A DNA stretch of 6,861 nucleotides from DASPXY01 sp038227745. GTDB taxonomy: Bacteria; Planctomycetota; Planctomycetia; Gemmatales; Gemmataceae. The notes beneath the pieces were generated by a model that searched no databases, was not told where the DNA came from, and worked only from the letters and a program-made list of their open reading frames with translations. The DNA lies in contig JBBRPS010000565.1 of assembly GCA_038227745.1 (NCBI GenBank), positions 1 to 6,861 on the forward strand, given 5' to 3'. Below, piece by piece: positions 6,575 to 6,861 of the stretch. Both the position numbers and the translations under genes were made by a program. Numbering within the stretch: position 1 is the first letter of the stretch; each line of letters begins with the position of its first letter.

Positions 6575-6861
6575 ATGCCGAAGCCGAACCGTCCCGACGC
6601 GCATGCGACCCTCCCACCCGCCGCCCTCTCCCTTCCCGATCAGCCCACGATCCTGCCCGGTGCGGCCGCCTCCCCACAGGAGTCCGCACCGCCGGCGTCC
6701 CCCGCGCTGGCAGCGGGGGACGCCCGCGTCGTCCAGGACCGCTGGTACGTCGCGCGCGGCAAGGAGAAGGTCGGGCCGCTCTCCTGGGCCAAGTTGCGCA
6801 CGGAGGCCAGCGCGGGCCGGCTCGCCCCGGCCGACATGGTCCTCCGCGAGGGGACCGCGAA
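6575..6861 (+). CDS. GYF_2-domain protein, N-terminal part (runs off the window)
   Basis: From the ATG at 6575 an open frame of 95 codons continues to the window edge with no stop, so the 3' end is missing. Residues 1-50 are rich in Pro and Ala and likely disordered; no signal peptide or membrane segment is visible. From W57 the sequence WYVARGKEKVGPLSW, then LRTEASAGRLAPADMVLREG, matches the GYF_2 (DUF4339-like) pattern: an aromatic start, a central V-G-P, a helix, then a G-x-L-x-P-x-D-x-V strand. Such domains are small protein-interaction modules found on many planctomycete proteins, joined to varied C-terminal parts such as kinases, repeats or membrane domains. What follows here cannot be seen, so the function of the whole protein is unknown. 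It is transcribed away from the secretin gene. Confidence 0.8.
   Translation, partial: MPKPNRPDAHATLPPAALSLPDQPTILPGAAASPQESAPPASPALAAGDARVVQDRWYVARGKEKVGPLSWAKLRTEASAGRLAPADMVLREGTA

Noticed and set aside
6199..6604. Two short minus-strand frames (78 and 77 codons) in the divergent intergenic region
   Set aside because: They overlap the starts of the flanking genes, show no recognisable motif and lack supporting ribosome binding sites.

Overview
The window looks like part of a planctomycete chromosome, probably from the Gemmataceae or a close relative. This is inferred from the very high GC content, the type of secretin it carries (a long helical-repeat periplasmic arm ahead of a type II/III-like secretin core), a GYF_2-type domain at the start of another protein, and G/A-rich heptamer repeats between genes. 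No ribosomal or marker gene is present to confirm it.

Layout from left to right. Positions 1-94 hold two imperfect copies of a 31-nt hairpin-forming repeat just upstream of a gene. Positions 95-1102 (+) encode a 335-aa decarboxylating dehydrogenase of the isocitrate/isopropylmalate family, most like NAD-dependent isocitrate dehydrogenase but with several signature residues changed. Positions 1078-1213 form a large imperfect inverted repeat built from (A/G)AAGGCA heptamers. It fills the gap between two convergent genes and includes the last codons and stop of the dehydrogenase gene. Positions 1215-6206 (-) hold one very large gene for a 1663-aa exported secretin. It has a signal peptide, about 1000 residues of TPR-like helical repeats with a recurring 12-residue W/F-x-D-x-P box, an STN-like domain, a Pro/Gly-rich linker, an N3-like domain and a complete secretin C-domain. 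Positions 6207-6574 are a non-coding divergent region with a strong Shine-Dalgarno sequence for the secretin gene and a 16-bp palindrome. Positions 6575-6861 (+) are the first 95 codons of a protein with a GYF_2-type domain, cut off by the window edge.

The genes do not form an obvious operon: the first two converge on the shared hairpin and the last two diverge. The secretin has no type II secretion or type IV pilus partner gene in the window, so it appears as an orphan outer-membrane channel here. The points most worth following up are the repeat box in the secretin arm, the heptamer hairpin that overlaps a coding end, and the altered active-site motifs of the dehydrogenase. I found no CRISPR array, tRNA, rRNA, transposase or phage gene.
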